Shown in pieces: positions 1-6,926 of a stretch of DNA of 34,104 bases. Under the pieces are notes generated by a model. It had not been told where the DNA came from. It did no database searches and saw only the letters and a list, made by a program, of their open reading frames with translations. Each line of letters opens with the position of its first letter. The first letter of the stretch is position 1. This DNA comes from Candidatus Wallbacteria bacterium (GTDB lineage Bacteria > Muiribacteriota > JAQTZZ01), in contig JAQTZZ010000044.1 of NCBI GenBank assembly GCA_028687545.1, forward strand, positions 1 through 34,104. Direction: 5' to 3'. The position numbers and the translations under genes were made by a program.

Positions 1-128
1 CGGGCGACAACATCAGCATCGAAGTAAAATTGATCACCCCGATCGCCATGGAAAAGGAACTGCGCTTCGCGATTCGCGAAGGCGGCAGGACCGTGGGCGC
101 CGGTGTCGTGGTTTCAATAGTTGAATAG
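1..128 (+). CDS. tuf: Elongation factor Tu, C-terminal end (partial)
   Basis: This is the last 41 codons of EF-Tu, the GTPase that brings aminoacyl-tRNA to the ribosome; the rest lies upstream of the window. The frame starts at base 3 and reads [20 protein letters not shown] and onward to the family's usual ending, [14 protein letters not shown], before TAG. This is the domain 3 beta barrel. The next gene is rpmG 14 bases later, and tuf-rpmG-tRNA-Trp-secE-nusG is a common bacterial order, which supports the call. Only the 3' end is visible, so nothing can be said about its promoter or whether a second tuf copy exists. Confidence 0.96.
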   Translation, partial: GDNISIEVKLITPIAMEKELRFAIREGGRTVGAGVVVSIVE

Positions 129-142
129 ATAAGGGGTAAATT

Positions 143-295
143 ATGCGGGAAATTGTTTCCCTGGAATGCACGGTCTGCAAGCGGAAGAACTATACCACCA
201 CTAGAAACAAGAAAACCGCCAAGGACAAGCTTGTGCTCAAGAAATACTGCTCTTTTGACAAGAAGCATACTGAGCATAAAGAGTCGAAAGTTTAG
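143..295 (+). CDS. rpmG: 50S ribosomal protein L33
   Basis: A 50-residue protein, too short for many ORF callers. It starts with ATG behind an AGGGG ribosome binding site at 132-136. It reads [20 protein letters not shown] and ends [18 protein letters not shown], the L33 zinc-ribbon pattern: a CxxC at residues 9-12 and a later YC. The fourth ligand position is Asp (CSFD), a three-cysteine variant also known in other L33 proteins, so zinc binding may be weak or absent. L33 is a small protein of the large subunit near the E site. It follows tuf closely and is probably cotranscribed with it. Confidence 0.95.
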   Translation: MREIVSLECTVCKRKNYTTTRNKKTAKDKLVLKKYCSFDKKHTEHKESKV

Positions 296-297
296 CT

Positions 298-446
298 GGC
301 TGTTAGGCCCGTTGCAAGCGGGACGTTACAGCCACTTAATCCCCGAGCGTCCCGAAGCAAGCTTCGGGATATGAAGCTCTAAAGGACGGGAAGTCCTTAA
401 GAGCTTCAACACAGCGAGTGGGATCTGAGCTATGGTTGCAGATCTC
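298..446 (+). other. Cluster of four RNA hairpins between rpmG and tRNA-Trp
   Basis: This spacer carries four successive inverted repeats. First, 298-303 pairs with 328-333 and encloses CCCG/CGGG at 308-311/319-322. Second, CCCGAAGC at 351-358 pairs with GCTTCGGG at 361-368. Third, a 14-bp stem joins 373-387 to 393-407 with loop GGGAA. Fourth, GATCTG at 422-427 pairs with CAGATC at 439-444. None is followed by a T-run, so they are not ordinary terminators. They may be processing or stability elements that separate the tRNA from the mRNAs, or copies of a dispersed palindromic repeat. The function is inference. Confidence 0.6.
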
Positions 447-492
447 AATTGGCAAAAGGGGACTAAAGCATGTTGCAACAGTCGTATTCGGT

Positions 493-568
493 AGGCTCGT
501 AGCTCAATTGGCAGAGCACCGGTCTCCAAAACCGGGGGTTGGGGGTTCGAGGCCCTCCGGGCCTGCCA
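493..568 (+). tRNA. trnW: tRNA-Trp (anticodon CCA)
   Basis: A full cloverleaf can be drawn. The acceptor stem is AGGCTCG (493-499) with CGGGCCT (558-564), including one G-T pair. The D stem is GCTC/GAGC (502-505/514-517). The anticodon stem is CCGGT/ACCGG (519-523/531-535) with loop CTCCAAA, giving anticodon CCA at 526-528, which reads UGG. The T stem pairs 541-545 with 553-557 around TTCGAGG. The discriminator is G565, typical of tRNA-Trp, and the 3' CCA (566-568) is encoded. Its place between rpmG and secE matches the usual bacterial arrangement. Confidence 0.97.
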
Positions 569-667
569 TTACATAGGAGGTACTTCCGGTAGAACTCATT
601 AACGAGTTGATGATGACTGATATTAAAAAACGAACCAAGATGCAGATAGACGTGTAAGAGGTACGAA

Positions 668-868
668 ATGAAGAAATACTGGCTGATAGTGGTAGAATTT
701 CTAAAGGAAGTTAGGGGCGAGCTGAAGAAAGTAAGCTGGCCGAGTCGTGAGGGAGTTTTTACCTCGACCAAGGTTGTACTCCTCCTTTCTTTAATGTTGG
801 GGGCTTACGTCGGTGTGGTCGATGCACTTTTCAGATTCATTATCAATCAATTGCTGAGCATGAGGTAA
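668..868 (+). CDS. secE: Preprotein translocase subunit SecE
   Basis: A 66-residue single-span SecE of the short type found in most bacteria. SecE clamps SecY in the inner-membrane SecYEG channel. The amphipathic helix with the family motif EVRGELKKVSWPSREG is at about residues 13-28, followed by one membrane segment at about residues 34-60. The ATG is preceded by AGAGG at 657-661. nusG follows after 9 bases, so the two are cotranscribed, as in most bacteria. Confidence 0.97.
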   Translation: MKKYWLIVVEFLKEVRGELKKVSWPSREGVFTSTKVVLLLSLMLGAYVGVVDALFRFIINQLLSMR

Positions 869-877
869 CAAAGGGTT

Positions 878-1402
878 ATGTCCAATCAAAAGTGGTATGT
901 TGTCCACACTTATTCGGGATTCGAAAACAAAGTTAAAGCTAATCTTGAGCATAGGATTGCCACCATGGGCATGCAGGACAAGATCTTCAATATCCTGATT
1001 CCTGTTGAAGCAAAGGTGGACCCGAGCAAGAAAGAGGAAGACCGCAAGATTTTCCCCGGGTATGTGCTGATTGAAATGGCAATGGACGATGAATCCTGGT
1101 TTGTGGTGCGAAACACACCTGGAGTGACAGGTTTCATTGGACTTGGCAACAAACCCTCACCTCTTTCAGAACGTGAAGTGCATAATATTCTTTCCCAGAT
1201 CGGGCTGCAGGCCAAACCGAAGAAAATTGAATTTCATTACGATCTTGGCGACAAAGTCCGGATCAAGGAAGGACCTTTTGTGGATTTCATAGGTGAAATC
1301 AGGGAAATCAACCATGAAAAACAGAGCGTGAAACTGCTCTTGAAGATATTCGGCAGGGAAACTTCAGTCGAACTGGATTTCTCGCAGGTAGAAGAATTGT
1401 GA
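878..1402 (+). CDS. nusG: Transcription termination/antitermination protein NusG
   Basis: A 174-residue NusG of normal length. It binds the clamp helices of RNA polymerase and couples transcription to Rho or to the ribosome. The NGN domain (about residues 4-110) starts with KWYVVHTYSGFENKVKANLE and contains FPGYVLIEM and the characteristic VRNTPGVTGFIG. The C-terminal KOW domain (about 123-174) begins DLGDKVRIKEGPFVDFIGEI. AAAGGG lies just upstream of the ATG. It sits between secE and rplK, as is usual. Confidence 0.98.
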   Translation: MSNQKWYVVHTYSGFENKVKANLEHRIATMGMQDKIFNILIPVEAKVDPSKKEEDRKIFPGYVLIEMAMDDESWFVVRNTPGVTGFIGLGNKPSPLSEREVHNILSQIGLQAKPKKIEFHYDLGDKVRIKEGPFVDFIGEIREINHEKQSVKLLLKIFGRETSVELDFSQVEEL

Positions 1403-1475
1403 AGAAGCTGTTAAGAACCTGAGCAGCGCGAAGGTTCTGTTACAGCTTCTCATCCCCGAAGCAACGCGAGGGGAT
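1403..1475 (+). other. Two strong hairpins in the nusG-rplK spacer
   Basis: A long two-part stem starts at the last base of nusG: AGAAGCTGT (1403-1411) pairs with ACAGCTTCT (1442-1450), and AGAACCT (1414-1420) pairs with AGGTTCT (1432-1438). A second stem is ATCCCC (1452-1457) with GGGGAT (1470-1475). There is no T-run. In other bacteria L1 represses the L11-L1 unit by binding mRNA near the rplK start, so this could be part of an L1-responsive leader. It also shares the CCCGAAGCAA core with the hairpin at 351-368, so it could be a repeated element instead. Confidence 0.5.
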
Positions 1476-1503
1476 AACAAGGATCTTAAAGAAGAGGTGA
1501 AAT

Positions 1504-1938
1504 ATGGCCAAGAAAGTGGCAGCAATCGTGAAACTGCAGATCGCAGCCGGCAAAGCGAATCCGGCTCCTCCGGTGGGACCTGCCCTGGGACAGCACGGTG
1601 TCAATATCATGGAATTCTGCAAGGCATTCAATGCCAAGACCACCAAGGAAGGCGACACAATCATCCCGGTGGTGATCACAATTTACGCTGATCGGAGCTT
1701 CAGCTTTGAAACCAAAACTCCTCCCGCATCCGTACTTCTAAAAAAAGCGGCTGGTGTGGAAAGTGGTTCTCCGAATCCGCTTAAACAGAAACTCGAGAAG
1801 AAAGTCCCGGCTTCCAAAGTCCGTGAAATAGCTGAAAGGAAAATGCCGGACCTCAATGCAAATGATCTTGACGCTGCATTCAAGATCATAGCCGGCACTG
1901 CCCGCAGCATGGGACTGGAAATAGATTATACAAAGTAG
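1504..1938 (+). CDS. rplK: 50S ribosomal protein L11
   Basis: A 144-residue L11, about normal length. It binds the GTPase-associated region of 23S rRNA together with L10 and L7/L12. Near the N-terminus it has [20 protein letters not shown] and [15 protein letters not shown]. The C-terminal RNA-binding domain ends with [20 protein letters not shown] and ARSMG. The ATG follows AAGAGG. rplA comes next after a structured 134-base spacer, and the pair is commonly an L1-regulated unit. Confidence 0.98.
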   Translation: MAKKVAAIVKLQIAAGKANPAPPVGPALGQHGVNIMEFCKAFNAKTTKEGDTIIPVVITIYADRSFSFETKTPPASVLLKKAAGVESGSPNPLKQKLEKKVPASKVREIAERKMPDLNANDLDAAFKIIAGTARSMGLEIDYTK

Positions 1939-1951
1939 GAAAAGAATTATT

Positions 1952-2050
1952 GTCCCGGCTTTCTTCGAAAGCCAGGACCTAAGCAGCTGGTAACGTCCCG
2001 CGTTCCGCGGAACCAACAGCTGACTAAGGTGGGAGTACCCTGAAGGGTAC
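1952..2050 (+). other. Three-hairpin leader between rplK and rplA
   Basis: Successive inverted repeats fill this spacer. GTCC at 1952-1955 pairs with GGAC at 1975-1978, enclosing GGCTTTC/GAAAGCC at 1957-1963/1967-1973. CAGCTG at 1984-1989 pairs with CAGCTG at 2017-2022, enclosing the palindrome GTTCCGCGGAAC at 2002-2013. GTACCC at 2035-2040 pairs with GGGTAC at 2045-2050. The AGGAGG site for rplA lies just after. The region is a good candidate for translational control of rplA, perhaps by L1 itself. The structures are visible; the function is inferred. Confidence 0.5.
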
Positions 2051-2072
2051 GTTAGAACCACAGGAGGTTAGA

Positions 2073-2780
2073 ATGGCAAGGAAAGGCAAGAAGTACAACG
2101 AAGCAAAGAAAAAGATTGAAGCAGGAAAGCTGTTTACGTTGGAGGAAGCTTTCAAACTTCTGACCGGTACTGCCTTCGCCCGCTTTGATGAGACTGTGCT
2201 GGCCTCGTTCAACATGGGCGTTGATCCCAAGTATGCAGACCAGCAGGTCAGATCCACAATCAGCCTGCCGCACGGAACCGGCAAATCCAAGAGAGTGCTC
2301 GTCCTGGCTCAGGGTGACAAGGAAAAGGAAGCCAAGGACGCTGGCGCGGACTTTACCGGTGGACCGGAACTGATCGAAAAGATCCAGGGCGGATGGCTCG
2401 ACTATGATGCGGTAATCGCTACTCCGGACATGATGAAGTTTGTCGGAAAACTCGGCAAAATACTGGGTCCAAGAGGCCTGATGCCGAACCCCAAGGTCGG
2501 CACAGCTACCAATGACGTGGCCAAGGCAGTCACCGAAATCAAGGGTGGACGCGTGGAATTCAAAGTCGACAAGCAGGGTAACCTGCATGTGCCGATCGGA
2601 AAAGTTTCATTCGGTCCTGACAAATTGAAGGAAAACTATGTTACACTGTTCATGGCAATCTGGAAGGTGAAACCATCCGGAGCCAAAGGAACATACATGA
2701 AAAGTGCCTACGTTTCGCCTACCATGGGGCCGAGCATCCACATCGACCACAACGAAGCGAAGAAATCATTGGAGGCATAG
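2073..2780 (+). CDS. rplA: 50S ribosomal protein L1
   Basis: A 235-residue L1, normal length. It forms the mobile stalk at the E site on 23S helix 77 and in other bacteria represses its own operon. It starts [20 protein letters not shown]. It holds the central hinge-flanking segment [23 protein letters not shown] and the late segment [20 protein letters not shown], followed by a Y-V-S-P-T-M-G-P ending. The ATG is preceded by an excellent AGGAGG at 2061-2066. Confidence 0.98.
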   Translation: MARKGKKYNEAKKKIEAGKLFTLEEAFKLLTGTAFARFDETVLASFNMGVDPKYADQQVRSTISLPHGTGKSKRVLVLAQGDKEKEAKDAGADFTGGPELIEKIQGGWLDYDAVIATPDMMKFVGKLGKILGPRGLMPNPKVGTATNDVAKAVTEIKGGRVEFKVDKQGNLHVPIGKVSFGPDKLKENYVTLFMAIWKVKPSGAKGTYMKSAYVSPTMGPSIHIDHNEAKKSLEA

Positions 2781-2816
2781 TTAAGATTCAATCGACAGTT
2801 TGACGGATAAGCAAAA

Positions 2817-2936
2817 GGTCGCAGACAGTAGGTAAGCAGCAGTAACAAACAAGTTTGTAACTGCTGCTAAAAATCCTACCGAGACCAGGAGTGAATGTAA
2901 CAAAAACTTCTGCGTCTCGACGCAGAAGTTTTTTTT
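2817..2936 (+). promoter_or_regulatory. L10 (rplJ) leader RNA with attenuator
   Basis: The 191-base rplA-rplJ spacer has the layout of the ribosomal protein L10 leader family. GGTC at 2817-2820 can pair with GACC at 2883-2886. GTAGG at 2828-2832 pairs with CCTAC at 2875-2879. A 15-bp hairpin joins 2835-2850 to 2853-2868. Then comes the conserved-looking string GGAGTGAATGTAACA, followed directly by an intrinsic terminator. In known cases the L10(L12)4 complex binds the leader kink-turn and, in Firmicutes-type leaders, favours termination. The same negative feedback on rplJL is inferred here. Confidence 0.8.
2902..2936 (+). terminator. Intrinsic terminator in the rplJ leader (attenuator)
   Basis: A perfect 15-bp stem, 2902-2916 with 2919-2933 (core CTTCTGCGTC/GACGCAGAAG), is followed by T residues to 2936. 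It lies 35 bases before the rplJ start codon, so it would stop transcription before rplJL unless an alternative upstream fold forms. This fits an attenuator better than an operon end. Confidence 0.88.
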
Positions 2937-2971
2937 AGAGAAGAATGTATAACGAGAGGAGGTGAATCTTA

Positions 2972-3511
2972 ATGTTTAACAAGAAACAGAAAAGCGACAA
3001 TGTTGAGCAGATCAGAACCAAGCTTCAGAAATCCAATCTGCTGATCATTGCTGAATATCAGGGCATGACTGTGGAAAATCTGAATCTACTGAGAAACAGA
3101 CTCAGAAAAGAATCCAAGTCCGAGTATACGGTGTATAAGAACACCTTGTTCAAACTTGCCCTGGGTAAAGACAGCCCGCTCGCCAAAGACGAATACCTGA
3201 CAGGTCCCAACGGTATCGTTTTTTCTTACGGCGACCAGGCCAGAACCGCTAAAATCGTGACTGAAATCTCCGAGAAGAACGACAAGTTCAAGCTCAAGAT
3301 CGGTCTGATGGGCGACAGGATTCTGACCAGGAAAGATCTGGAGGCTCTCTCCAAGCTGCCGAGCAGGGAAGTTATGCTCGCCACGCTGCTTTGCACGATG
3401 AAGGCACCTATTTCCGGCATGGTCAACGTCTGCGCGGGCGTGATCCGCGGATTCGTGAATTGTGTTAACGAAGTTAAGAAACAGAAAGAATCTCAACCAC
3501 AACAAGCCTAA
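2972..3511 (+). CDS. rplJ: 50S ribosomal protein L10
   Basis: A 179-residue L10, the base of the L7/L12 stalk, slightly longer than the usual 165-175. It contains LLIIAEYQGMTVENLNLLRN and LRKESKSEYTVYKNTLFKLA (the classical L10 N-terminal rRNA-binding domain), and then SKLPSREVMLATLL near residues 127-140. The C-terminal tail is the helix that binds L12 dimers and ends in a charged KKQKESQPQQA extension. A very strong AGGAGGTGA site precedes the ATG. rplL follows after 26 bases. Confidence 0.97.
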   Translation: MFNKKQKSDNVEQIRTKLQKSNLLIIAEYQGMTVENLNLLRNRLRKESKSEYTVYKNTLFKLALGKDSPLAKDEYLTGPNGIVFSYGDQARTAKIVTEISEKNDKFKLKIGLMGDRILTRKDLEALSKLPSREVMLATLLCTMKAPISGMVNVCAGVIRGFVNCVNEVKKQKESQPQQA

Positions 3512-3537
3512 GAAGCTTATAATTTCGAGGAGGAAAA

Positions 3538-3915
3538 ATGAACAAAGAGCAAATTATGGAAGCCGTTGAAAAGATGACAGTGCTTGAGCTGTCCGAACTG
3601 GTAAAGGCGATGGAAGAAAAATTCGGCGTTTCCGCCGCAGCTCCCATGGCGATGGCCATGCCCGGGATTGCAGCAGCAGCTCCAGCCGCCGCTGAAGAGA
3701 AAACTGAATTCGATGCCATCCTGAAGTCCTATGAAGCAGCAGACAAAATCAAGGTCATCAAAGTTGTGCGCGAAGTGACCGGACTGGGACTCAAGGAAGC
3801 CAAGGACCTGGTCGAGGCAGTGCCGAAGCCGCTCAAGACTGGAGCCACCAAGGAAGAGGCTGCTGGAATTAAAGAAAAATTCAAGGATTGCAAAGCTGAA
3901 GTCGAAATCAAGTAA
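3538..3915 (+). CDS. rplL: 50S ribosomal protein L7/L12
   Basis: A 125-residue L7/L12, normal length. This is the multi-copy stalk protein that recruits and activates translational GTPases. The N-terminal dimerisation domain (residues 1-35) is followed by an Ala/Met/Pro-rich hinge (about 38-55), then the globular domain with [20 protein letters not shown] and [25 protein letters not shown] immediately precedes the ATG. A strong terminator 17 bases after the stop ends the unit. Confidence 0.98.
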   Translation: MNKEQIMEAVEKMTVLELSELVKAMEEKFGVSAAAPMAMAMPGIAAAAPAAAEEKTEFDAILKSYEAADKIKVIKVVREVTGLGLKEAKDLVEAVPKPLKTGATKEEAAGIKEKFKDCKAEVEIK

Positions 3916-3931
3916 TCTCCGCTGAGATTTT

Positions 3932-3969
3932 AAAAAATGGGGGTATTGATGATACTCCCATTTTTTTTT
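3932..3969 (+). terminator. Strong intrinsic terminator after rplL
   Basis: AAAAAATGGGGGTAT (3932-3946) pairs with ATACTCCCATTTTTT (3952-3966), with one G-T pair and loop TGATG, and is followed by more T. Because the stem carries A-runs on its left side it may also work for leftward transcription. It separates the ribosomal protein run from transketolase and argues against read-through into rpoBC, which is absent here. Confidence 0.92.
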
Positions 3970-4032
3970 CGTTTGATGAAAAAGGTGGATTCGAATAATA
4001 TGGTTGGATTGAGAAATTGTGGAGGAAAAAAG

Positions 4033-5949
4033 ATGAACGCGTTTTCGGAAAAAGTACCTGACAGTAAAAAGATTGCTGAACTGGAGCGCCTTGCGAAAAA
4101 ATGCCGTGGCGACATCCTGCGCATGACTACTGTCGCAAAATCCGGACATCCGGGCGGATCGATGTCCTCCATCGACATCTACCTCACGCTTTGGAGTTTC
4201 GCTGATATCTGCCTGCGGAAAATCAAAGACCCGGGCCGTGACAGGATTGTGGTCTCCCACGGACATACCAGCCCTGGTGTCTATTCCGTACTTGGCAATC
4301 TCGGATTTTTCGACCTTCAGACAGCAATCGCCTCTTTCAGACTGGCCGGCAGTATCTTCGAAGGGCATGTTGAGCGGGAAGTGCCGGGTGTGGAATGGGG
4401 AACAGGCAATCTGGGCCAGGGACTTTCAGCGGGATGTGGAATGGCGCTGGCCGCCCGTCTGACAGGAAGCGATTTCCGGGTATATGTGATAATGGGTGAC
4501 GGTGAGCAGCAGAAAGGGCAGATTTCTGAGGCCAGGCGCTTTGCCGCCAAGTATGGACTGCGCAATTTGACCGTGGTCATTGACTGCAACCACCTTCAGA
4601 TCTCCGGCAATACAGCAGAAGTGATGCCTCAGCGATTGATCGACGAATACAAGGCAGACGGCTTTGAAACGATCGAAATCGACGGGCATTCGTTCCGGGA
4701 CATCTACAGGGGATTTCATGAGGCAGGCAAAGCCAGAGCACCAGTGATGATACTTGCCCATACTGTAATGGGTAAAATGGTCTCATTCATGGAGAACCAG
4801 CATCAGTATCATGGAAAACCTTTGACAGAAGAGGAATTCAGCAGAGCCATCGCTGAACTCGGACAGGAGAATGATCTGAATCTATTCCAAAAGAAACGGG
4901 AACAGCTTCTCCTGAAAAGGCATCAGAACACGTTTACAAATCAACCCTGCCCCGTAATTTCTGCGGAACCCAGGGTTTATTCCGAAAAGACCGATAACCG
5001 CAGTGCCTATGGCAACGCGCTCCTGGATATCGCGGCTGCCAACCTCAGAAATGGTGTACTTCCCATGGCAGTCCTGGACTGCGACCTGGCCGGATCTGTA
5101 AAAACCGATGAATTTATGAAAAAATACCCTGCTAACTTTTTCCAGGCTGGAATCCAGGAACACCATGCTGCAACAATGGCCGGTGCACTTTCCACCCAGG
5201 GTATTCTGACCTTCTGGTCCGACTTCGGAGTGTTCGGTGTGGATGAGACATACAACCAGGCCCGCCTCAACGATATCAACCAGAGCGAGCTTAAGCTCTG
5301 CTGCACACATTGCGGACTGGATGTCGGGGAAGACGGCAAAACCCATCACTGCATTGACTATGTGGGGCTGTTCCGGAATCTGCCGGGATTCAAGGTAGTG
5401 GTGCCGGCTGACCCAAACCAGACCGACCGCGTGATCAAAGAAATAGCAGTTTCCAAGGGAAATTTTCTGGCCGTGATGGGCAGGAGCAAGCTTGAAATTC
5501 TCAAGCGGGAGGATGGAACTGTTCAGTTCCCGGAGAAATATCGTTTCAAATACGGTGAGACAGTGGCATTACGAGAGGAAAAAGGGGTGCAGGTCAGCAT
5601 TTTTGCAGTGGGGCAGCTGGCCGGGGTCTGCCTGAAGGCTTGGTCGATGCTGAAAAAAGAAGGCATTTCAGTGAATGTGTTTTCCGTCAGCTGTCCGCTT
5701 TCGATCGATGAAAGCGTTCTGGAGAGGACAGCGGATAACTCGTGGTGGATTACAGTTGAGGACCATCTCAACCAGTCCGGATTCGGATCTACTCTGGCTA
5801 GATACATGGCGGCAAAGGGAGTTAAGACCAGGCTGCTCTGCCTTGGTCCGGAAAACTATTCCGTTTCCGGGGACAGCGGAGACCTGTACCGCATGGAAGG
5901 TCTCGACGCAATCGGCATTTCCGGGAAAATCAAGAGTCTGTTGTGTTGA
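4033..5949 (+). CDS. tkt: Transketolase
   Basis: A full-length transketolase of 638 residues, thiamine diphosphate dependent, which moves two-carbon units in the non-oxidative pentose phosphate pathway. The start is set by GGAGG at 4021-4025. An in-frame ATG at 3937 lies inside the rplL terminator and is unlikely. The N-terminal domain has SHGHTSPGVYSVLGNLGFF and the ThDP/Mg motif GDGEQQKGQISEARRFA with VVIDCNHLQ. The pyrimidine-binding half has the catalytic-Glu segment FFQAGIQEHHAATMAGALS and FWSDFGVFGVDETYNQARLN. A cysteine-rich patch, LCCTHCGLDVGEDGKTHHC, is unusual in this position. It overlaps the next gene, so translation may be coupled. Confidence 0.94.
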   Translation: MNAFSEKVPDSKKIAELERLAKKCRGDILRMTTVAKSGHPGGSMSSIDIYLTLWSFADICLRKIKDPGRDRIVVSHGHTSPGVYSVLGNLGFFDLQTAIASFRLAGSIFEGHVEREVPGVEWGTGNLGQGLSAGCGMALAARLTGSDFRVYVIMGDGEQQKGQISEARRFAAKYGLRNLTVVIDCNHLQISGNTAEVMPQRLIDEYKADGFETIEIDGHSFRDIYRGFHEAGKARAPVMILAHTVMGKMVSFMENQHQYHGKPLTEEEFSRAIAELGQENDLNLFQKKREQLLLKRHQNTFTNQPCPVISAEPRVYSEKTDNRSAYGNALLDIAAANLRNGVLPMAVLDCDLAGSVKTDEFMKKYPANFFQAGIQEHHAATMAGALSTQGILTFWSDFGVFGVDETYNQARLNDINQSELKLCCTHCGLDVGEDGKTHHCIDYVGLFRNLPGFKVVVPADPNQTDRVIKEIAVSKGNFLAVMGRSKLEILKREDGTVQFPEKYRFKYGETVALREEKGVQVSIFAVGQLAGVCLKAWSMLKKEGISVNVFSVSCPLSIDESVLERTADNSWWITVEDHLNQSGFGSTLARYMAAKGVKTRLLCLGPENYSVSGDSGDLYRMEGLDAIGISGKIKSLLC

Positions 5950-6881
5950 ACTGGATGCAGGAAAACCGGCGGGTCAAGTTTTACGACGCGCTCGCCGGAT
6001 CCTTGAACGCCGGGCTTCCTCTGACCAGATCCCTTTCCACCTGCCGGGGGCTCCTGCCTGATGTGGTAATCGACAAACTCTGCAGTGCCGTCGACAGCGG
6101 GCAGGCCCTTGGTGATGTTTTACCCCAATTTCCAGAAGTTTTTCCAGACTTCGACAGAAAAATGCTCGATCTGGCCGCCAGAACCGGCAACTGGCCACAT
6201 TTTCTGAAATCTCTTTCAGGATATTATGCTGCCAGGGTGGAAAATGCCTATGGATTCGCTTCTGGAATCGCTTATCCGTTTTTCCTCGCCCATATGGCAA
6301 TTCTACTGCCGGAAATCGGGCGCTGGGCTACCGACGGAATGTTCAGCTACCTGCTGCGCGTACTGCCTCAGCTTTTCGTTTTTTACGCAGTGATCGGTTA
6401 TCTGGTGTTTTCTTTTTTGGACAAAAAAAGCCGTGAGAGGCTGATAAAGATTCCGTATCTCAGCACTTTCCTGCAGGGGAGTGAATTCACCGATTTTCTG
6501 CAAGTACTCGGCATACAGCTGGATGCGGGCATCAATGTCCACGAAGCGCTTCACGGAGCAGCCGGGATACTCAAGACCGGATCGCTGATCGCTAAAATTT
6601 CCAGGGCGGACCTGGAAATCTCCAGGGGTGCCACGTTTTCTGAAGCCATGGGGAAGAGCGGAACAGTCACAGACAAGTCTCTGCTCGCATCCATCGCCTC
6701 AGGCGAAGTGTCAGGAACTCTGCCCAGGGTAATTCTGGCTGAGAGCGGAGTACTCAGAGCCAAACACCAGAAATCTCTCAGGCTGGCAACTAAAATTCTC
6801 TCAGCCCTGGTTTTCGGGCTGACCGCAGCATTGATAGCCTTCAAAATCGTTGGATTTTATCTGAATCTCGGATTCATATAA
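5943..6881 (+). CDS. GspF/PilC-like inner-membrane platform protein (short)
   Basis: Resembles the platform protein of type II secretion and type IV pili. It has two T2SSF-type repeats. The first is at about residues 10-95, with FYDALAGSLNAGLPLTRSL and later LDLAARTGNWPHFLKSLSGY. The second is at about 180-265, with FLQVLGIQLDAGINVHEAL and LLASIASGEVSGTLPRVI. Hydrophobic segments sit near residues 105-125, 135-160 and 285-310. At 312 residues it is shorter than usual GspF (about 400), mainly in the N-terminal part. The start is uncertain: GTG 5943, TTG 5946 or ATG 5955, none with a clear ribosome site, all overlapping or adjacent to the tkt stop, which suggests translational coupling. No GspE lies next to it; the only ATPase is at 13633-15111. 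Confidence 0.8.
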   Translation: MLNWMQENRRVKFYDALAGSLNAGLPLTRSLSTCRGLLPDVVIDKLCSAVDSGQALGDVLPQFPEVFPDFDRKMLDLAARTGNWPHFLKSLSGYYAARVENAYGFASGIAYPFFLAHMAILLPEIGRWATDGMFSYLLRVLPQLFVFYAVIGYLVFSFLDKKSRERLIKIPYLSTFLQGSEFTDFLQVLGIQLDAGINVHEALHGAAGILKTGSLIAKISRADLEISRGATFSEAMGKSGTVTDKSLLASIASGEVSGTLPRVILAESGVLRAKHQKSLRLATKILSALVFGLTAALIAFKIVGFYLNLGFI

Positions 6882-6926
6882 ACGGATTTCCTTATTTCAG
6901 AAGACAAAAATCCGATAAGATTACTG

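Noticed and set aside
610-657. A 15-codon ORF (MMTDIKK...) before secE that could be a leader peptide
   Set aside because: The nearest AGGAGG (about 576-581) is roughly 28 bases away, too far to serve its ATG, and there is no attenuator between it and secE.
463-771. Minus-strand ORF across tRNA-Trp and secE
   Set aside because: It reads antisense through a tRNA and a conserved gene; it is a shadow frame.
3937-4032. Upstream in-frame start of transketolase
   Set aside because: It lies inside the rplL terminator hairpin and has no ribosome site; ATG 4033 has GGAGG at the right distance.
3517-4368. 283-codon minus-strand ORF across rplL and tkt
   Set aside because: It runs antisense through rplL, its terminator and the conserved tkt start; no family resemblance.
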